Source: JAWLBW01 sp041687475 (GTDB lineage Bacteria; J088; JAWLBW01). From it: DNA of 10,128 bases. This document shows positions 7,845 through 10,128 of the stretch, in pieces (the first letter of the stretch is position 1; each line of letters opens with the position of its first letter). The notes under the pieces were generated by a model. That model worked only from the letters and a program-made list of their open reading frames with translations, ran no database searches and was not told the origin of the DNA. The translations under genes and the position numbers were made by a program. The stretch is taken from assembly GCA_041687475.1 (NCBI GenBank), contig JAWLBW010000159.1, positions 1-10,128 of the forward strand, given 5' to 3'.

Positions 7845-10128
7845 TCATTCGGCAGCCTCGGCTTCGGTTTCCGTGCCTTCGTCTTCGTCGTCTTCCAGCA
7901 TCTCGACATTAAGGGCGAGACCCTGGAGTTCCTTGACGAGCACGTTGAAGCTTTCGGGCAGACCGGGTTCGAGCGCGAAGTTGCCCTTCACGATGCTTTC
8001 GTACATGCGCGTGCGGCCGCCCACGTCGTCGGACTTGACGGTGAGCATTTCCTGCAGGGCGTAGGCCGCCCCGTAGGCTTCGAGCGCCCACACTTCCATT
8101 TCACCCAGGCGCTGTCCGCCGAACTGCGCCTTGCCGCCGAGCGGCTGCTGGGTAACGAGGCTGTAGGGCCCGATGCTGCGGGCATGGATCTTGTCGTCGA
8201 CCAGGTGGTGAAGCTTCATCACGTAGAGAATGCCCACCGTGACCTTCTGGTGGAAGGACTCACCTGTGCGACCATCGTAAAGGGTCATCTGGCCCGAAGT
8301 CGGCGCATCGGCCATTTCGAGCGTCTTCTTGATTTCCGTTTCCGGAGCGCCGTCGAAAACGGGGCTCGCGATGTGTACGCCGCGGCGCAGGCGGTGAGCC
8401 AGCTCCATGACCTGTTCGTCCGTGGCTTCGTCAATGAGCGTGTCGGTACGAAGCGAAGAGTAAATCTTCTTCAGCTCATCGCGGAACTTCTTGGCCGGGT
8501 TCTGCTTGTCGAGCATGTCCTGAATCTTGACGCCGAGGCCGCGGGCGGCGAGTCCGAGATGGGTCTCGAGAATCTGTCCCACGTTCATACGGCTGGGCAC
8601 GCCGAGCGGATTGAGCACCACGTCGACCGGGGTGCCGTCTTCCATGTACGGCATGTCTTCTTCAGGCAGAATGCGCGAAAGCACACCCTTGTTGCCGTGG
8701 CGGCCGGCCATCTTGTCGCCGACGCTGAGCTTGCGCTTGATGGCGACGTAGACCTTGACGAGCTTGATGACGCCCGGCGGCAGTTCGTCGCCCTTCTTCA
8801 GCTTGTCGACCTTCTCGGCGAACAGCTGTTCGACCATGTCGGTCTGCCGTTCGGCGTGACGGATGAGGGCCTGCAGGCGGCTCTCGGTGTCCTTGTCTTC
8901 CAGCGACAGCTTGAGCAGCTGGTCCTTGGTCAGCGCCTCGGCCGTGGCCTGGTCGATCTTGTCGCCCTTCTTGACGATCTTCTTCGCACCTTCGGCCAGC
9001 GGATAATCGGCGACCTTGCCGACGATGATGTTGCGGCAGCGACCCAGGGTTTCCTGCCAGATGACGCGGTTTTCGTCATCCTTGTCCTTGCGCAGCTTGT
9101 CGACTTCGGCCTGCTCGATATCCATCGCGCGTTCGTCCTTGTCGACACCCTTGCGGCTGAAGACGCGGGCGCCGATGATGGTACCGACCACGCCCGGAGG
9201 CACGCGCAACGAAGTGTCCTTGACCTCGCCGGCCTTCGAGCCGAAGATGGCGCGAAGCAGCTTCTCTTCGGGCGAAAGCTGGGTTTCGCCCTTCGGGGTA
9301 ATCTTGCCGACGAGAATGTCGCTCGGCTTGACTTCGGCCCCGAGGCGAATGATGCCGCTGTCGTCGAGGTTCTTGAGGGCTTCTTCGCCCACGTTCGGAA
9401 TATCGCGCGTGATTTCTTCGCGGCCCAGCTTCGTATCGCGGGCGACACACTCGAATTCCTCGATGTGAATCGAGGTGTAGGTGTCGTCCTTGACCAGACG
9501 CTCGGAAACGAGAATCGAGTCTTCGAAGTTGTAGCCGCCCCAGGGCATGAACGCGACCAGCACGTTCTTACCGAGCGCCAGCTCGCCCATCTCGGTTGCA
9601 TGACCGTCGGCCAGAATGTCGCCCGCCTTGATGATGTCGCCGCGCTTGACGAGCGGCTTCTGGTTCAGACAGGTGTTCTGGTTCGAACGCATGAACTTGA
9701 TGAGGTTGTAGATATCGACACCGGGTTCGTCGGCGCGCGTCTCTTCGTCGTTGACCTTGATGACGACGCGGGTGGCGTCGACGGCGTCGACGATACCGCC
9801 GCGCTTGGCTGCGATGGCCGCACCCGAGTCGCGGGCCACGATGCGCTCCATGCCCGTGCCGACGAACGGCGCCTGCGTACGAAGCAGGGGCACCGCCTGG
9901 CGCTGCATGTTCGAACCCATGAGCGCGCGGTTGGCGTCGTCGTTTTCGAGGAAGGGAATGAGCGAAGCCGCCACCGACACGAGCTGGTTCGGGCTCACGT
10001 CCATGAGGTTGACTTCTTCACGCGGAACCATGAGGAAGTCGCCGTTCAGGCGGGCCGAGACGAGCTCGTTCTGGAAGGTGCTGTCGTCGGTCAGGGGCGC
10101 GTTTGCCTGCGCAATGACCTTGTTCTCT
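7845..10128 (-). CDS. rpoB: DNA-directed RNA polymerase subunit beta, C-terminal part (5' end beyond right edge)
   Basis: The frame is open to the right edge (ENKVIAQANAPLTDDSTFQN before the first visible Met), so 760 C-terminal residues are seen and about 600 N-terminal ones lie outside, including the rifampicin-binding clusters. Blocks in order are MDVSPNQLVSVAASLIPFLE, NDDANRALMGSNMQRQAVP, AFMPWGGYNFEDSILVSERL, TPKGETQLSPEEKLLRAIFG, and a charged coiled-coil insertion (about 9140-8800) of the SI2 type. GDKMAGRHGNKG follows, with the two Lys residues that contact the substrate. LNPLGVPSRMNVGQILETHL and DDKIHARSIGPYSLVTQQPL come next, then the clamp-binding end PESFNVLVKELQGLALNVEM. The last ~17 residues are strongly acidic (EDDEDEGTETEAEAAE), longer than in E. 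coli. The stop is TGA 7847-7845. It is first in the visible part of an operon with rpoC and forms the active-centre wall with it. Confidence 0.99.
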   Translation of the reverse strand, partial: ENKVIAQANAPLTDDSTFQNELVSARLNGDFLMVPREEVNLMDVSPNQLVSVAASLIPFLENDDANRALMGSNMQRQAVPLLRTQAPFVGTGMERIVARDSGAAIAAKRGGIVDAVDATRVVIKVNDEETRADEPGVDIYNLIKFMRSNQNTCLNQKPLVKRGDIIKAGDILADGHATEMGELALGKNVLVAFMPWGGYNFEDSILVSERLVKDDTYTSIHIEEFECVARDTKLGREEITRDIPNVGEEALKNLDDSGIIRLGAEVKPSDILVGKITPKGETQLSPEEKLLRAIFGSKAGEVKDTSLRVPPGVVGTIIGARVFSRKGVDKDERAMDIEQAEVDKLRKDKDDENRVIWQETLGRCRNIIVGKVADYPLAEGAKKIVKKGDKIDQATAEALTKDQLLKLSLEDKDTESRLQALIRHAERQTDMVEQLFAEKVDKLKKGDELPPGVIKLVKVYVAIKRKLSVGDKMAGRHGNKGVLSRILPEEDMPYMEDGTPVDVVLNPLGVPSRMNVGQILETHLGLAARGLGVKIQDMLDKQNPAKKFRDELKKIYSSLRTDTLIDEATDEQVMELAHRLRRGVHIASPVFDGAPETEIKKTLEMADAPTSGQMTLYDGRTGESFHQKVTVGILYVMKLHHLVDDKIHARSIGPYSLVTQQPLGGKAQFGGQRLGEMEVWALEAYGAAYALQEMLTVKSDDVGGRTRMYESIVKGNFALEPGLPESFNVLVKELQGLALNVEMLEDDEDEGTETEAEAAE

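Overview
The window is from a Gram-negative bacterium with a fairly GC-rich genome (roughly 60 % by eye). The evidence is a proteobacterial-type RNA polymerase: RpoB carries a coiled-coil insertion of the E. coli SI2 type, and RpoC carries the long SI3 insertion inside the trigger loop. There is also a secreted protein ending in a terminal Phe, like an outer-membrane barrel, and a lipobox protein. The polymerase subunits look most like deltaproteobacterial (Myxococcota/Bdellovibrionota-like) or related lineages. The genus cannot be read from the sequence.

The right two thirds (3569-10128) is the minus-strand rpoB-rpoC operon. The rpoB C-terminal part (760 residues) runs off the right edge. 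It is followed by an 82-bp spacer with a strong 10-bp hairpin, then a complete 1397-residue rpoC that uses a TTG start. A perfect GC-rich hairpin with a six-T tract ends the operon just after rpoC. The ribosomal str genes that follow rpoC in many bacteria are absent.

The left third (1-3500) is accessory and partly decayed. It holds: (i) the 3' part of a plus-strand gene for an exported protein of unknown function, with its start outside the window; (ii) a plus-strand lipoprotein pseudogene with a cadherin/Ig-like repeat and a DIGAFE-type C-terminus, broken by an 11-bp tandem duplication and by a second frameshift, and followed by a good terminator; (iii) a minus-strand PhnB-like VOC-superfamily gene; (iv) a plus-strand ribbon-helix-helix antitoxin behind a 7-bp-arm inverted repeat; (v) a 35-codon in-frame remnant that looks like the C-terminus of the missing PIN-domain toxin, right after the antitoxin stop.

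The polymerase genes are functionally linked and co-transcribed. The left-hand genes look independent of them and of each other, apart from the antitoxin and toxin remnant. I see no coherent new multi-gene system. The parts most worth a second look are the 11-bp repeat frameshift (decay or a phase switch), the orphan antitoxin with its operator and toxin scar, and the rpoB-rpoC spacer hairpin.
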